Source: Euglena gracilis
Taxonomy: Eukaryota; Euglenida; Euglenophyceae; Euglenales
DNA: 64,000 nt
Assembly: GCA_039621445.1 (NCBI GenBank)
Contig: CP154955.1
Location: forward strand, 13,467,000-13,530,999
Direction: 5' to 3'
Shown: in pieces, positions 33,597 to 43,895 of the stretch
Layout of the letters: each line of letters starts with the position of its first letter
Numbering within the stretch: the stretch's first letter is position 1
Translations under genes and position numbers: made by a program
The notes under the pieces: generated by a model
What the model saw: the letters and a program-made list of their open reading frames with translations, nothing else
Databases searched by the model: none
Told to the model about the DNA's origin: nothing

Positions 33597-34171
33597 GGGG
33601 CCCCTCTTGCGCCCCAACTGCCCCCCCTGTGGTCCCCAGGGTGGACTGACCCCCTCTTCCCACAGTTTTGTCATGTTGTCCCCGGTGACGGGGATGTGGC
33701 GTTCATTTCGTTCATCGAGCCAAAGGCCAAGCCCCCCAGCCAACATGAGCCCCCCCCCCCCCCACACATTATACGACCTGAACTAACAGAGCCTGCACTT
33801 TGCAAACTTCCCATATGCCCCCGGGACCCCCCAACTCAGGTCATAGGTCCGCCCGGACACCCTTCCCTGGGATTCCAGCCACGTGTCCCCAAAGGTCCCG
33901 GAAGGGTTTAGCCCTCCCTTCCTTGACGCGGACCGTTGGCTTTTTCTGTTGGACCCCGCCCAAAAGTCAAGCCGCCCTTCCACGGAGTTGACCTGCGCCA
34001 CTGTGCTTGCCAACTTGCCAACTGAAGACTGCCTACTGTCCTGGTCAGGCTTCTGTTTAAGGAAGGTCGCACCCCCCCCCCCCCCATGGAGTTGGGTCGC
34101 CAGGCCAGAAGAAGGGATAAAGGCACCAAACAAACAGTCCACAGGGGGGTTAAGTGCCGGTGGGGGTAGGG

Positions 34172-34213
<42 letters not shown>

Positions 34214-34286
34214 CTTTCTTTTTTTTTTTTTTTTTTTTTTCGACCCTCCGGGGGGGGGGGGGGTCGTGTTTTGGGGGCCCCCGGCG

Positions 34287-34550
34287 CAGGGATTTTTTTA
34301 AGTTTGGACACCCAGGGGGGGGTAGGGTGGGTGGGTCCGCCGGACCCCCTCCCCCCCCCCCGGGGGGGGCCCCCCCGGAGGGGGGTGGGATATACTTTTC
34401 GGCGCCGCAGGCGCCGAAAAAATTCTATTTTTAGCACTTTTCGCGATTTTTCGGCCATTTTTTGTGGGTCCCCCGGGACCCCCTCCCCCCCCCAGGGGGG
34501 TGGGTGGGTCGGGGTGCCCCCCCTCCCCCCCGGTCTTAAAAAAACCCCTG
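34287..34550. mobile_element. MITE family B, copy 1 (hAT-like)
   Basis: Starts CAGGGATTTTTTTAAG and ends CTTAAAAAAACCCCTG, flanked by the perfect 8-bp duplication CCCCGGCG at 34279-34286 and 34551-34558. The interior has GGTGGGATATACTTTTCGGC and a GGCCATTTT...GTGGGT block shared with the copies at 46.1, 50.9 and 59.3 kb. Confidence 0.93.
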
Positions 34551-34781
34551 CCCCGGCGCCTTGGCGCCAGAGGCCCCCCCCAAAATGGCAGTTTTTTAAA
34601 GGAAAATTGGCAGGGTCGGCAGGGGGCCGAAACTGACCCCCCGCGGGGGGGGTACCTGCTATGGGCAGGCACCTCATAGCACAAGACACCCCCCCCCCCC
34701 GTGGTTGAGCTGGCCCCAGATTCATGACACACCTCATCACATCCTCCTCCCCCCCCACTGGGTGGGGCCCCCCGGCCGACG

Positions 34782-34951
34782 CTGCTGCTGGAGGTCATCG
34801 GCGGGCGGCGCACGCTCGGCAGTGTGGAGGGGGCCGTGCTGCTGAACGGCCGGCCGGCGGACGCTGCATTGCGCCGGAGGGTGGTGGGCCTCGCCAGCCG
34901 CGCCACGTGCCACTCCCTGCAGACCACTGTGGGGGAGGCCCTGAAGTGGAG
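34782..34951 (+). CDS. ABCG exon 24: NBD2 after Walker A, Q-loop region
   Basis: Encodes LLLEVIGGRRTLGSVEGAVL then LNGRPADAALRRRVVGLASR and CHSLQTTVGEALKW. The G-x-x-x-x-N-G strand and T-V-x-E-A-L block match PDR NBD2. At the Q-loop position the sequence reads GLASRAT rather than G-Y-x-x-Q-x-D, so the usual Gln is not evident. The end is 34950/34951 (CAG at +4 or +3). Confidence 0.9.
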
Positions 34952-35045
34952 GGCAGGGCCCACCCAACGAAAGTTTCATCCTTGTCCATCCTTTTTTTTT
35001 ACGTTATTTATGAATTTTTGTTGCGTTATTTATTTATTTGTTTAT

Positions 35046-35139
35046 TTGTTCATTCATTCATTCATTCATTCATTCATTCATTCATTCATTCATTCATTCA
35101 TTCATTCATTCATTCATTCATTCATTCATTCATTTATTT
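35046..35139. repeat. (ATTC)n microsatellite
   Basis: About 22 copies of CATT/ATTC immediately upstream of MITE D1. It provides the ATTTATTT target duplicated at the D1 insertion. Confidence 0.97.
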
Positions 35140-35404
35140 GGCAGCCTCCAACTAAAGGCCCCCCCGGGGGGGGCCTTTAGTTGGATCAGGGTGTCAATTT
35201 TTTTTTGCGTTATTGATGGAATAGGGGTTAGGGTTAAGAGTTAGGCCTAACTTATGGATTAGGGTTAGGTGTGCAAGTTAGGCCTGAAGTTAGGCCGGAC
35301 TTGCGCACCTAACCCTAATCCATCAATAACGCATTTTTTTTGACCCCCTGATCCAACTGAAGGGACCCCCCCCCCCGGGGGGGGCCCTTTAGTTGGAGGC
35401 TGCC
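35140..35404. mobile_element. MITE family D, copy 1, palindromic, with telomere-like repeats inside
   Basis: Terminal inverted repeat GGCAGCCTCCAACTAAAGG at both ends and an 8-bp flanking duplication ATTTATTT / ATTTTTTT (7 of 8). The interior is itself palindromic around AACTTGCGCACCTAACCC and contains TTAGGGTTAAG and TTAGGGTTAGG. Related copies are near 47.35-47.79 kb and at 52171-52431. Confidence 0.88.
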
Positions 35405-35721
35405 ATTTTTTTTATTCGTTATTTTGGCTTTGTAATTTGGCATCTGAGATTCTTGGTCGAAAGTGTGCAGAATTTTTTTGGGTTTCTCTTGGCCAAAATC
35501 CATTGGTTTGAGCTATTTTGCCCCCCCCCCCCCGGGGGGGTGGGGGACTGGGTGTTGAAAACTGACTGACTGGTTTTTTTTGAAAGTGGAAGTTAAAAAA
35601 AGTTGGCAGTTTTTTTCCCTGAAAGTTGGCATTGTTTACCACCCCCTGGGGGGGGGGGTAAGAAATGGCATGCTCAGCAGTCAGCGGGGCCCTGAGGGTG
35701 TGCGTCGCTGTGCCTGCCCCG

Positions 35722-35809
35722 TGAGGTGGCGCCATCCGTGAAGCACGCGCACATTGAGCGGCTGGCGGCCCTCTTCGGCCTGGCGAGCATCTCGGGGTAC
35801 CAGATTGGT
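35722..35809 (+). CDS. ABCG exon 25: NBD2 helical subdomain
   Basis: Reads EVAPSVKHAHIERLAALFGL then ASISGYQIG. The E-x-V-x-x-L-x-x-L-x-L-x-x-I motif corresponds to the helix preceding the signature. CTG is at -8 (35714-35716). The downstream border is unresolved: GAG at +4 (GGCGAG) or a CCTCC repeat join further on. Confidence 0.85.
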
Positions 35810-36803
35810 GGCGAGGCCCCTCCCCCCCCCAACCGTCCTCCCCCAAACGGTCTAACAAAGGAGCCGGATTAATTATGTCGTGAAATATTTGGGCATATAT
35901 ACATATATGTATATATATGTACACATATATATAATATAATATAATATAATATAATATATTATATATATATATATATGTATGTATGTATGTATGTATATAT
36001 TTGCACGAGAAGCAAAGGGAACGCTGGCCCCTAATGAGACAACGGCATGAAAACCGACGAAACACGCAAAGGAAGGGTGAATGAGAAAAGAAAGGCATCA
36101 GAAAAAGGAGAAAGGAAATGTGTTAGAGGCACGACAAGTCCACCGAGGCCTGGACTGAAGCCGAGTGCTGGGGGCGGTGCTTGTTCCCCGGCCCCACCCG
36201 GGGCATCGGATGCACGGAAAGGAAACCAACAATTTTGGGGGACCGACGATTGCTGAAACCATGTGGCACTTTTGTCACGCGCCCTGATTACATAACATTA
36301 AATTAAAATTATTTTCTTCCAACTAGATCAATATCAACGATGACATACACAGTACATGACATACAATAGATGACACACATTCGATCTTGATTTTTTTTTT
36401 GCCGCGGAATTTGGACCCTGGATGATTTCCTGTGTACATCGAGGTGGCAGTTGATGGGCCGGAGGAGGGCACTTACATCCTTGGCTTGGGGACTTGAGGT
36501 CACCAGTGCCGGAGGCCGGATGGGCCAGAGGATGGGAAGCCCTGAGTGGGGGGTCCGGACACCCCAGCCGGGTTCCGGACCCTGGCCAGAAAAGGCTGGA
36601 TACCAGGGCAAACATTGTTGAACAATACCTGATTTTTTCTTTGAAAATTGAGCAGAAATGCTCGTTTTTTTGCACACATTCCTTGAAGAACATTTTTCAT
36701 GCAAAAAAGACCAAAACCCCGGAGGAGGACGGGAGCAAGGAGGAGGAGGGGGGAGAGCGGATTTGTGGCACCCGGTTGGAGACCTCGGGAGCCGATGGTC
36801 GGC

Positions 36804-36905
36804 GGGCCCAGCGGGCAGGGGCCTCCGGCCAGCCTGGCCCCGGCGTTGCTGGCGGTGGTGACGCTGGCGGTGGAGCTTGCCGCCAACCCGGCCGTAGTGC
36901 TGCTG
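36804..36905 (+). CDS. ABCG exon 26: signature region and pre-Walker B strand of NBD2
   Basis: Encodes PASLAPALLAVVTLAVELAA then NPAVVLL. The L-A-V-E-L-A-A-N-P-A-V-V block is strongly PDR-like (I-A-V-E-L-V-A-N-P). The ABC signature expected just before it (L-S-x-E-Q-R-K-R) is replaced by LAPALLAVV. The start is 36801-36804, or about 36825 if joined through the CCTCC repeat. The end at 36905 is exact. Confidence 0.82.
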
Positions 36906-37048
36906 GGCCAGGCCCCCCCTCCCGCCGCCCTTTTGCTGCCCTCCCACATACACCTTTCTTGTTTGCGGGGGGGGGGGCTGGTTCAAGCGGTTGAGCGGTT
37001 GGCCAGTTTTTTGACCCCCTGCAGTTTGGGGATGGGGGCTCTGCGGCG
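36906..37048 (+). other. intron 26 (143 bp): exact CAG+4 / CTG-8 intron
   Basis: The shortest intron here. Starts GGC-CAG and ends CTG-CGGCG. The phase-0 join gives AVVLLDGLTTGLDW, the correct length for Walker B plus D-loop. Because it is short it would be easy to confirm by RT-PCR. Confidence 0.88.
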
Positions 37049-37143
37049 GACGGCCTCACGACGGGGCTGGACTGGGCCGCGCTGCAGCGGCTGCTGCCAG
37101 CGCTGCGGGCCCTACGGCAGGACGGGCGGGCGCTGGTGCTGGC
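37049..37143 (+). CDS. ABCG exon 27: Walker B and D-loop of NBD2
   Basis: Reads DGLTTGLDWAALQRLLPALR then ALRQDGRALVLA. It aligns with D-E-P-T-S-G-L-D; the catalytic Glu is replaced by Gly (GAC GGC), as in NBD1. The D-loop GLD is intact. It ends at 37143, and the intron begins GGCCAGGG. Confidence 0.92.
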
Positions 37144-37933
37144 GGCCAGGGTTCAACCCCGTTGGGGCCAATCCTACCCAGTTTGGACGCCTTCGCGGCT
37201 GAATAACTCGGGCCTGGCGGGGAGTTGGGGGTCAAACGGAGGTGATTTGGAAACCAGAAATCCAGTTGCTCGCGACTGAAAAAAAAATTCTGGGAACCAG
37301 GCCGGGGTCATGGTGACAATCCGCGGTTTTCACGGTCTACCCAGAGGGGGGGGAGTGGGGGCACCGCCCCAAACCCTCCTGATTTGTGCTGATGGTTCCG
37401 GGGAAAAATTTTTTGGTCCATTTTTTCACACCTTGTCCTGGATCACAAAGCGGCTGACCATCGGTGATTGACAGGGTTTCCCAAAAAAGTGGCAACCAAT
37501 TGAAGCCGCAACCCCCCCCCCCCCCCAGGCCACTATGGGAATTGGCCAAACAGCCAGCGTGGTGGGTGGGGGGGGGTCGATCCCCCCACCTCCTCCCGTA
37601 TTTCCGGGAGCACTAATTTTCGACGCCTCAAATTTTTTTCCGGGCGCCTTTGGTGTCAGGAAAATTTCGTAAAAAATCCGTGAATGTGCTGTGGTGGGTG
37701 GGGGGTCGACCACCCCCCCCCCCCCCACCTCCCGGGGGGGGTCGACCCCCCCCCCACCAGGCCTTCCCATTCTGCCCTGCCTCCCCCCTCCGAGGAGTCC
37801 GAATTTGGGGGGTGCGCTTTTCCGCTCATTTCCTGCGCTCTTGTGAAAAATACAACAAAACTGCCCAGTTGGGGTGACAGCCGGGCTTTCCCGTACAGCC
37901 GTGCCCCCTCTCTGGGGGTTGCGCCCTGGGGGC
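37144..37933 (+). other. intron 27 (790 bp): exact CAG+4 / CTG-8 intron
   Basis: GGCCAGGG at the start and CCCTGGGGGC at the end; the join restores LAAHQPSRD. The octamers beside CAG and CTG, CTGGCGGC and GGGGCGGC, agree at six of eight positions. The ends are inverse: CAGGGTTCAACCCC against GGGGGTTGCGCCCTG. Its first 190 bp are an inverted copy of repeat E. Confidence 0.93.
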
Positions 37934-38027
37934 GGCCCATCAGCCCTCGCGGGACCTGCTGGCGCTGGTGGACACGCTGGTGGTGCTGCGGGGAGGGCGA
38001 GTGATGTGCTGCGGCGACGCCACCTTC
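37934..38027 (+). CDS. ABCG exon 28: H-loop (switch) of NBD2
   Basis: Encodes AHQPSRDLLALVDTLVVLRG then GRVMCCGDATF. The switch histidine in A-H-Q-P-S is present, followed by the usual G-G-x-V-x-x-x-G block. It ends at TTC 38027; the intron begins GGCCAG. Confidence 0.95.
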
Positions 38028-38309
38028 GGCCAGGGCCCTTGGGGGTCTCTTTGGCCTCTCCCCCCGTAACCCCGTCAACGTCCCCTCAAACAGCGCCACA
38101 TAGCTGCGCAGCAAAGATGTCATGCTCGGGGAGTATTTTTTTTGTCCTGGCACTCAACAAGTGCGACTGCTTTGTCCCTCTCCCCCTCACTCTAAGAGCA
38201 TAATGCTGGGTGTTTTATTTTTCGAGGCTTTTGTTTGAAAACCTCCGACCACACCGCAGCACCCCTTCCCCCTAATGCTGTGGCAGAGAAGTTTCCATGG
38301 TGCCATGGT

Positions 38310-38500
38310 GCTTAAGGGACAGGAATTTTTTTTATTTGTGAAAGACCCCCCTTTGGATCTAAGGGCCAGCCAAGGGCTGGACTGGGGTTCAAACTGGGTC
38401 GAAAATTGGAAGGTCCAAAAACGCAGTTTTTGATGTTTTTTTGGGTGGATGGGAAATGGTCCAAGGTTGCGAGGAAACAGTCTTCCCCGAAGCAGGTGAC
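38310..38500. repeat. dispersed repeat F, copy 1
   Basis: Contains TAAGGGACAGGAA, GGGTCGAAAAT, TTTTTTGGGTGGATGGG and GGTCCAAGG. Copies at 62606-62800 (same orientation) and 50490-50700 (inverted). Non-coding. Confidence 0.75.
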
Positions 38501-38745
38501 AGAACCTCCTTCCTCCTTGAAGCAGGCGACAACACGTCTCCCAGCCTGTGGTCATTGCTTCCCGCCCCACAGCCCTGCTTTTGGCTGTGCCGAGGTTATC
38601 GACTTCTTGCACACTGTTGGGGGTGGTCCACGATTGGCTGTCACAGTGGGCATCGTTTCGGGGCAAATCAGAAGGTGCTTTGCTGCATTTTTAGTGTCGA
38701 TGTGCCACATAGCCCCAAACAGGCAAACAGTTGCTATTTATTTAC

Positions 38746-39146
38746 CCCCCCCCCCCCTATGTCCAACGACCCCCCTATGTCCAATGACCACCCCCCCCGG
38801 TCAGAGGACACCTTTGACCAAATTTTTGGTCCCGGGCGAAGCGCCGGGACGAAAAATTTTGCCCAAAAATTTTGCCCAAAAATTGGCCAAAATGCCATTT
38901 TTGACACTTTTTGGACAAAAATTTGTCAAAATTGCCCAAAATTTTCGGCGCGAAGCGCCGGAAGGGAAAATTGGGGCATTTTTGGGTGGGTAGGGACCCG
39001 GGTACCCACCAACTTTCTTTTGACCCCATGTCCAACGACCACCCCCCCGGTCAGAGGGCACCTTTTTGGTCACTACCCTATGTCCAACGACCACCCCCCC
39101 CGGTCAGAGGACAGAGGTTACCGGTCATTGGACATGGGGGGGGGGT
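38746..39146. mobile_element. TA-flanked inverted-repeat element family C, copy 1
   Basis: Begins TACCCCCCC then CTATGTCCAACGACC and ends GGTCATTGGACAT then GGGGGGGGTA. The interior contains palindromes around GGGCGAAGCGCC and GGCGCGAAGCGCC and repeated AAAATTTTGCCC. A near-identical copy is at 59850-60271. No ORF; located in intron 28. Confidence 0.85.
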
Positions 39147-39298
39147 AGTATTTCTGAAGCATTTTGATCGCACTGACTCCACAACCATTTCCTAATTTCT
39201 GTTTTCTCAGGATTTTTAAACTCCTCTTCCTGAATATATTTGCCCCCCTGCAAAGTTAGTGGTCCAATCTTTTTGGCCCCTATCAGGCACCTATGGCT

Positions 39299-39510
39299 GA
39301 CCAGGGCCGACCAGGGCCGACCAGGGCCGACCAGGGCCGACCAGGGCCGACTATGAGTTTCAGGACCCCCGTAGGTGGGGGTTCCGACCAGGGCCGACCA
39401 GGGCCGACCAGGGCCGACCAGGGCCGACCAGGGCCGACCAGGGCCGACCAGGGCCGACCAGGGCCGACCAGGGCCGACCAGGGCCGACCAGGGCCGACCA
39501 GGGCCGACCA
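39299..39510. repeat. 10-nt minisatellite in intron 28
   Basis: About 18 copies of GACCAGGGCC, interrupted once at about 39351-39388 by a unique segment. Confidence 0.96.
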
Positions 39511-39701
39511 GAGCACCAAAATGGGAAGTGACCATAGGTGCCTGGCCCCTATCCAAGGACAGGTAAGGGTTCAGGGGTCTGTTTGGTTTCCCTGGGGAGG
39601 TGCGAAGGTAGGTGGGTAGGTTGGTCGGTAGGTCAGCAGGTGGACAGGTCAGTTTTATTTGTCATTTGGATTGGCTGTTTGGCCATTTCACTCTTGACCA
39701 C

Positions 39702-39836
39702 TCCTTCGCCATCCCGGAGGTCCCGCGCTACCAGCCGGAGCAGAACCCGGTGCACTGGATCCTGAGCCTCTTCCGCAACAAAGAGCTGGACGTGGCGGAG
39801 GAATACGAGCACAGCGAGCTGTGCGCGGCGAACACC
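39702..39836 (+). CDS. ABCG exon 29: NBD2-TMD2 linker
   Basis: Reads FAIPEVPRYQPEQNPVHWIL then SLFRNKELDVAEEYEHSELC. This matches the PDR block (I-P-x-V-x-x-x-x-x-x-x-N-P-A-T-W-x-L-E-V, then D-F-A-x-x-Y-x-x-S-x-L). The start is 39702 (TTG at -8) or 39708 through a 6-nt repeat CCTTCG. The end is 39836/39837. Confidence 0.88.
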
Positions 39837-40614
39837 CGCGCAGGCCAATGCCATTTGAAGGTTTGCCAAATGCTGCGAAGTGGTGCCAAAGTTGACCCAG
39901 GTTTTGTGACCCTGGGGGGAGGGCCCCCCTTGGGGGGTGTGGGGGTTGGGCCGAGTGGGTTCCCGCCGGAGGCGGGGTTTTCCGTTTTTGCCGAAGTGGG
40001 TTTTTCCGCGAAGCGCCGATACGTTTTTTGAACCCCAAAATTGACCTCCCAAAGTGGGTCCCCCCCAAGCGCCCCTGGGGGGTGGGGGCCCAGGGGGTGG
40101 GTTGGTGGGTGGGTGGGGACCTCCCCTCTCCCTGCGTCCTAAAAAAATCTCTGCCAGTGCAAGTTTGGCAGGGAAGTTCACCTCTCAGCTTGAACTTGCT
40201 GACGTGCCAGGTGACACCTTCCCCCTGGGGTGCGCCGCGACGCTTGCGCCTCGGCACAGGGCCAAAGGTGCTTTTTATTATTGTTTTTTTTTTCGAAGAA
40301 ATGCGAAACAAAAGTCACGTTTTCCAGCCATTTTTCGGGTCAGGAAAACGATTTTGCAATGAAAAAAATGTTGGAAAATCTAATAAAAGTAATACAAAGT
40401 ATTCATAAAAATAAATATAACAACTATAACAATTATAAATTGATATAAATTATGAAAATTAAATATAAAAATATGCATAAGTTATTAAAAATATTTACAA
40501 TCAATTATTCCAATACCATTCAGTTATCCAATTGTTTTCGGGGCAGGGGATCACCAAATTCTTTTCGCGCGGTCATTTGTAGGGGTCGCTCCCCCACCCC
40601 CGTGGCCTGGCCCC

Positions 40615-40745
40615 CGCCGGCTGGAGGCGGCCGCCGCCGACGCTGACGTCGCGCCGCCGCCTGCCGCGGGGCCCCACAAGTACCAGACGTCCCTCCCGAT
40701 GCAGTTCGCCCTGCTGCTGCGCAAGTGGGGCCGGCCGGCTGTGGG
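40615..40745 (+). CDS. ABCG exon 30: entry to TMD2
   Basis: Encodes RRLEAAAADADVAPPPAAGP then HKYQTSLPMQFALLLRKWGR. Y-x-T-S-x-x-x-Q-F-x-x-L-x-x-K is the PDR motif before TMD2. The start follows CTGGCCCC, with a CCCGC direct repeat shared with exon 29. The 3' end is approximate. Confidence 0.8.
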
Positions 40746-41626
40746 CGCTGTGGGTGGAAGCGGCACCCCCCCCCCCCCCGAGAAGTTGCCACCCAGGCTC
40801 ACATTAAAGCTGACTATACCGGTACATTCCCCCTCCTTGTCCTTGACACGGATGGTCCATGACCCCCCCGTTTCAACTGCACTTTTCCCGTGCCCAAAAT
40901 GCCATTTTGTTTATGGCACAGTGTACACGACACAGCGTGTCCATGACCCCCCGTGTCAACAGCACTTTCTTGTGCTTTATGTAAGGACAGGGGGGGGGGC
41001 TGTAACAAGAACCCGGTTTAGGTGTGCTGATCATATGCAGTGAATGAGGGTTTCAAAAAGTCTGGTTTGGTGTAGCGGTGCAGCGGGATGTGGCTTGCGG
41101 TCTGGCACAACTCCAAAATATTTGTCTGGGCGGGGTTGGAGTCTGCCATTCAGCCCAGGTTTTACTGCCCACAGGCAGTACAGGCACTGTCCCCGAAGTC
41201 AAACCTGCCTCTTCCCCGGAGCAGTGACTGCCCCACAGGCGGCTGAGGGGGGCCGCCTTCACTGGCGCTGCCACGCCTACAACTGGTCTCAGTCAGGGCT
41301 GGCCATGAACCTCTCCTCGGATGTGTGAGGACTGCTGTACATTGGCTTTCTACCGACCGCCCCCCCCCCCCCCGGTCGAAGACGAACATTGGTGGTTGTT
41401 GGACAAGGGTGGTACTTTGGACCAGAAATTTCTGTCCAAGCGAGGAATACCAACATTCATGCAGCTGGGTGGTCTTCAGAGTAGACCCCGAGGGTTCTTG
41501 GGTTGGAACTTGGCAGTCCCGGTTGAGACTCGCCCCATCGTCATGGTCACGTGGGATGGTTGAGCTCCACGCTCCACGCTCCTAGCTCCACGCAGCCAAG
41601 AGGGTTTGCCAGCTGGACCTGGGGGC

Positions 41627-41694
41627 GGGTGGAGACGTCCGTGATCCTCGGCCTCGTGATCGGCAGCTCCTTCTGGCGCATCCACGTGCGAGAC
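41627..41694 (+). CDS. ABCG exon 31: first helix of TMD2
   Basis: Reads VETSVILGLVIGSSFWRIHV, then RD. This aligns with the PDR first TMD2 helix (R-x-x-x-x-x-x-x-x-L-x-x-G-x-x-F-W). CTG at 41619-41621 lies at -8. The end is 41691 or 41694, since both GACCAG and CAGCAG satisfy the rule in phase 0. Confidence 0.83.
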
Positions 41695-42002
41695 CAGCAG
41701 TCCGCCCCGGGTCCCGGCGAGGTGGTTCGAAGAGGGGGGGGGGCGCCCAACAGCACGTAGTGAAACATTCGGTTTCCATTCATCCCCCCTCCGAGAATAA
41801 TCCCATATTTACTCCACAAGCCATTGTAAAGATGACCCCCCACCTTGCGTTGAACGCCCCTGATGGGGCTTTTGCATTCGCAGGGGTAGGAATTGAACTC
41901 TGAAGCATTTTCATTTTTTTGTCACGCAGGCCAAAGTTATGTTTTGTGCAAATTTTTTTTTGCAAGTAGCAACTTCTTTGAACCGTTGTTCTAGCGAGTT
42001 GT

Positions 42003-42400
42003 ACCTCCCTCCCTTGTCTGAGCACCACCCTTGTCCAAGCACCACCCCCCTGGTGCTTGCCCATCTTTTCAAAGGCCATCTTTTCGGGGCTGCTTATTTA
42101 TGTGCAGTTTTAGAGAAATTCCTTGAAAATCCGGATATTTCAGAAACTTCTGAAGCCTGATCTGGTGGAGATATTGTTGATTTTGCGTTCAAATGCCTGT
42201 AAGTGCAACAAGCGGATCTCCAAAATAAGGGGCATAATTTCGTTTTTGGCAACGAAGCACTGGGGTTTTTTTTGCAGTCAAGAATGTTTCCCTTGGTCTA
42301 AGCACCACCTCTTACCCATATTTTGGCAAATTGGAGTATTTTCCCCCCAGTGCTTACCCATGCTTTCCGGTGCTCAGACAAGGGGGGGGGTACCACCCCC
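42003..42400. mobile_element. TA-flanked inverted-repeat element family J, copy 1
   Basis: Left end TACCTCCCTCCCTTGTCTGAG then CACC; right end GGTGCTCAGACAAGGGGGGGG then TACC. A tandem, partly identical second copy follows at about 42610-42920. Related diverged ends occur at 33095-33370 and 47845-47915. No ORF of note. Confidence 0.7.
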
Positions 42401-43402
42401 CCCAATAATACCCCCCCACCCCCCGGTATTATTATCTTCTTCGCCCCATAAGTCCCGACCCGGTTGATTGTGGGGGGGGTAATTATCACTACTAATAGGT
42501 AATATCATTTTTTTTTCGAAATTTTTTTCTGAGGGAAATTTGTCAAATAGCGTCGAAACCCCCATTTGGTGTCGTCGAAAACCCCCAGTTTGGTGTAACA
42601 TTTTGTTTTTTGTACTTTTCGGGGCTGCTTATTTATGTACAGTTTTAGAGAAATTCCTTGAAAATCCGGATATTTCAGAAACTTCTGAAGCCTGATATGG
42701 TGAGATATTGTTGATTTTTGCGTCCAAATGCCTGTAAGTGCAACAGCGGATCTCCAAAACAAGGGGCATGTTTCGTTTTTGGCGCGAAGCACTGGGTTTT
42801 TTTTTTGCAGTCAAGAATGTTTCCCTTGTCTAAGCACCACCTCTTACCCATATTTTGGCAAATCGAGTATCCCCCCGGTGCTTACCCATGCTTTCCGGTG
42901 CTCAGACAAGGGGGGGGGTAACCCCCCCCAAATAATGCCCCCCAGTATTATTTCTTCGCCCCAAGTCCCGACCCGAGGGGGGGGTATTATTTGGGGGGGT
43001 AATATCACTAATAATAACACCCCAAAATTTTCGAAATTTTTCGGAGTCCTGTAGGACCAAAAATAGCGTCGAAAACCCCCTTTGGTGTCACATTTTTTTT
43101 GTACTTTCTCATGAAATTTAGCGTTTTTGGAGGCCAGATGATCCAGAAAAATCGATTTTTTTTTCGAATTTGTTGTCAGAGAATGCAATTTTTACCAACA
43201 TTTTCAGGTCAAAATCCGGGTCGTCGGCCTGAAACTGGGGGGGGGGTAGTAACTTGGTCGTTGAAGTCGGACCCCAAGGGGGCTATTATTTGGAGGGAAT
43301 ATTATTTGGGGGGAGGGTTTATGCCAATGCTGGTTTTCATGAGGGCCGTTGAACTCCATTTGCCAATCACCAACAGCAACCCCAGGACCCAGCCCTGCCT
43401 TC

Positions 43403-43481
43403 TCCCTCGTCAGTGTGCAGTATCTGTCGTTGGTCTTCATGGCCTTCACCTTCATGAACACATCCAGGGATGGGTGGAAGC
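43403..43481 (+). CDS. ABCG exon 32: TMD2 helix
   Basis: Encodes SLVSVQYLSLVFMAFTFMNT then SRDGWK. It starts after CTGCCTTC (CTG at -8, phase 0). It corresponds to the second TMD2 helix (A-x-x-F-x-x-x-F-x-G/N). The end is 43477 or 43481. Confidence 0.82.
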
Positions 43482-43740
43482 AGCAGAAGCTTAATGCCAA
43501 TAAATGTCAATAAAACACCTCCCCATTAATCGGTATAAGCTTTTTGCCCCCCCCCCCCCGCCCAAGCCAAGCCATATTGCCAGAGCCATTTCCCAATTTC
43601 CCATGGTGGGTTGGGGTCGTCCCCCCCCCCCCCCCCCGGCCTTTCTGTGCAGCCCTGCCCCCCCCCCCAACAGGGGAAGCTGCCGCCGGTAGGTCGTGCG
43701 AAGAACACCCCCCACCAGCACTCCCCCCACCCCTGAAACC

Positions 43741-43895
43741 CGGTGCAGGGCGTGGTGGCGCGGGAGCGCAGCGTGTACTACTGCGACAAGGCCCGGCACA
43801 TGTACTCCCCCTGGATCCTGAACGGCGTGATGGCGCTGTGGGAGGCGCTCTACGTGTGCTTCAACTGCCTGCTGTGCGTGGTCATCTTCTACCCT
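43741..43895 (+). CDS. ABCG exon 33: TMD2 coupling helix and next span
   Basis: Reads PVQGVVARERSVYYCDKARH then MYSPWILNGVMALWEALYVC and FNCLLCVVIFYP. V-V-x-x-E-R-x-V-x-Y-x-x-x-x-x-x-M-Y-S is a textbook PDR motif. It ends at CCT 43895; the intron begins GCCCAGGG. Confidence 0.93.

Noticed and set aside
35220-35330. Telomere or chromosome end
   Set aside because: TTAGGG motifs are few, lie on both arms of a palindrome, and sit within a MITE with target duplication; coding sequence continues on both sides.
36800-37048. Exon 26-27 join through GGGC or GGCC repeats
   Set aside because: These give one residue too few or several too many around Walker B. The CAG+4 / CTG-8 join gives the correct length.
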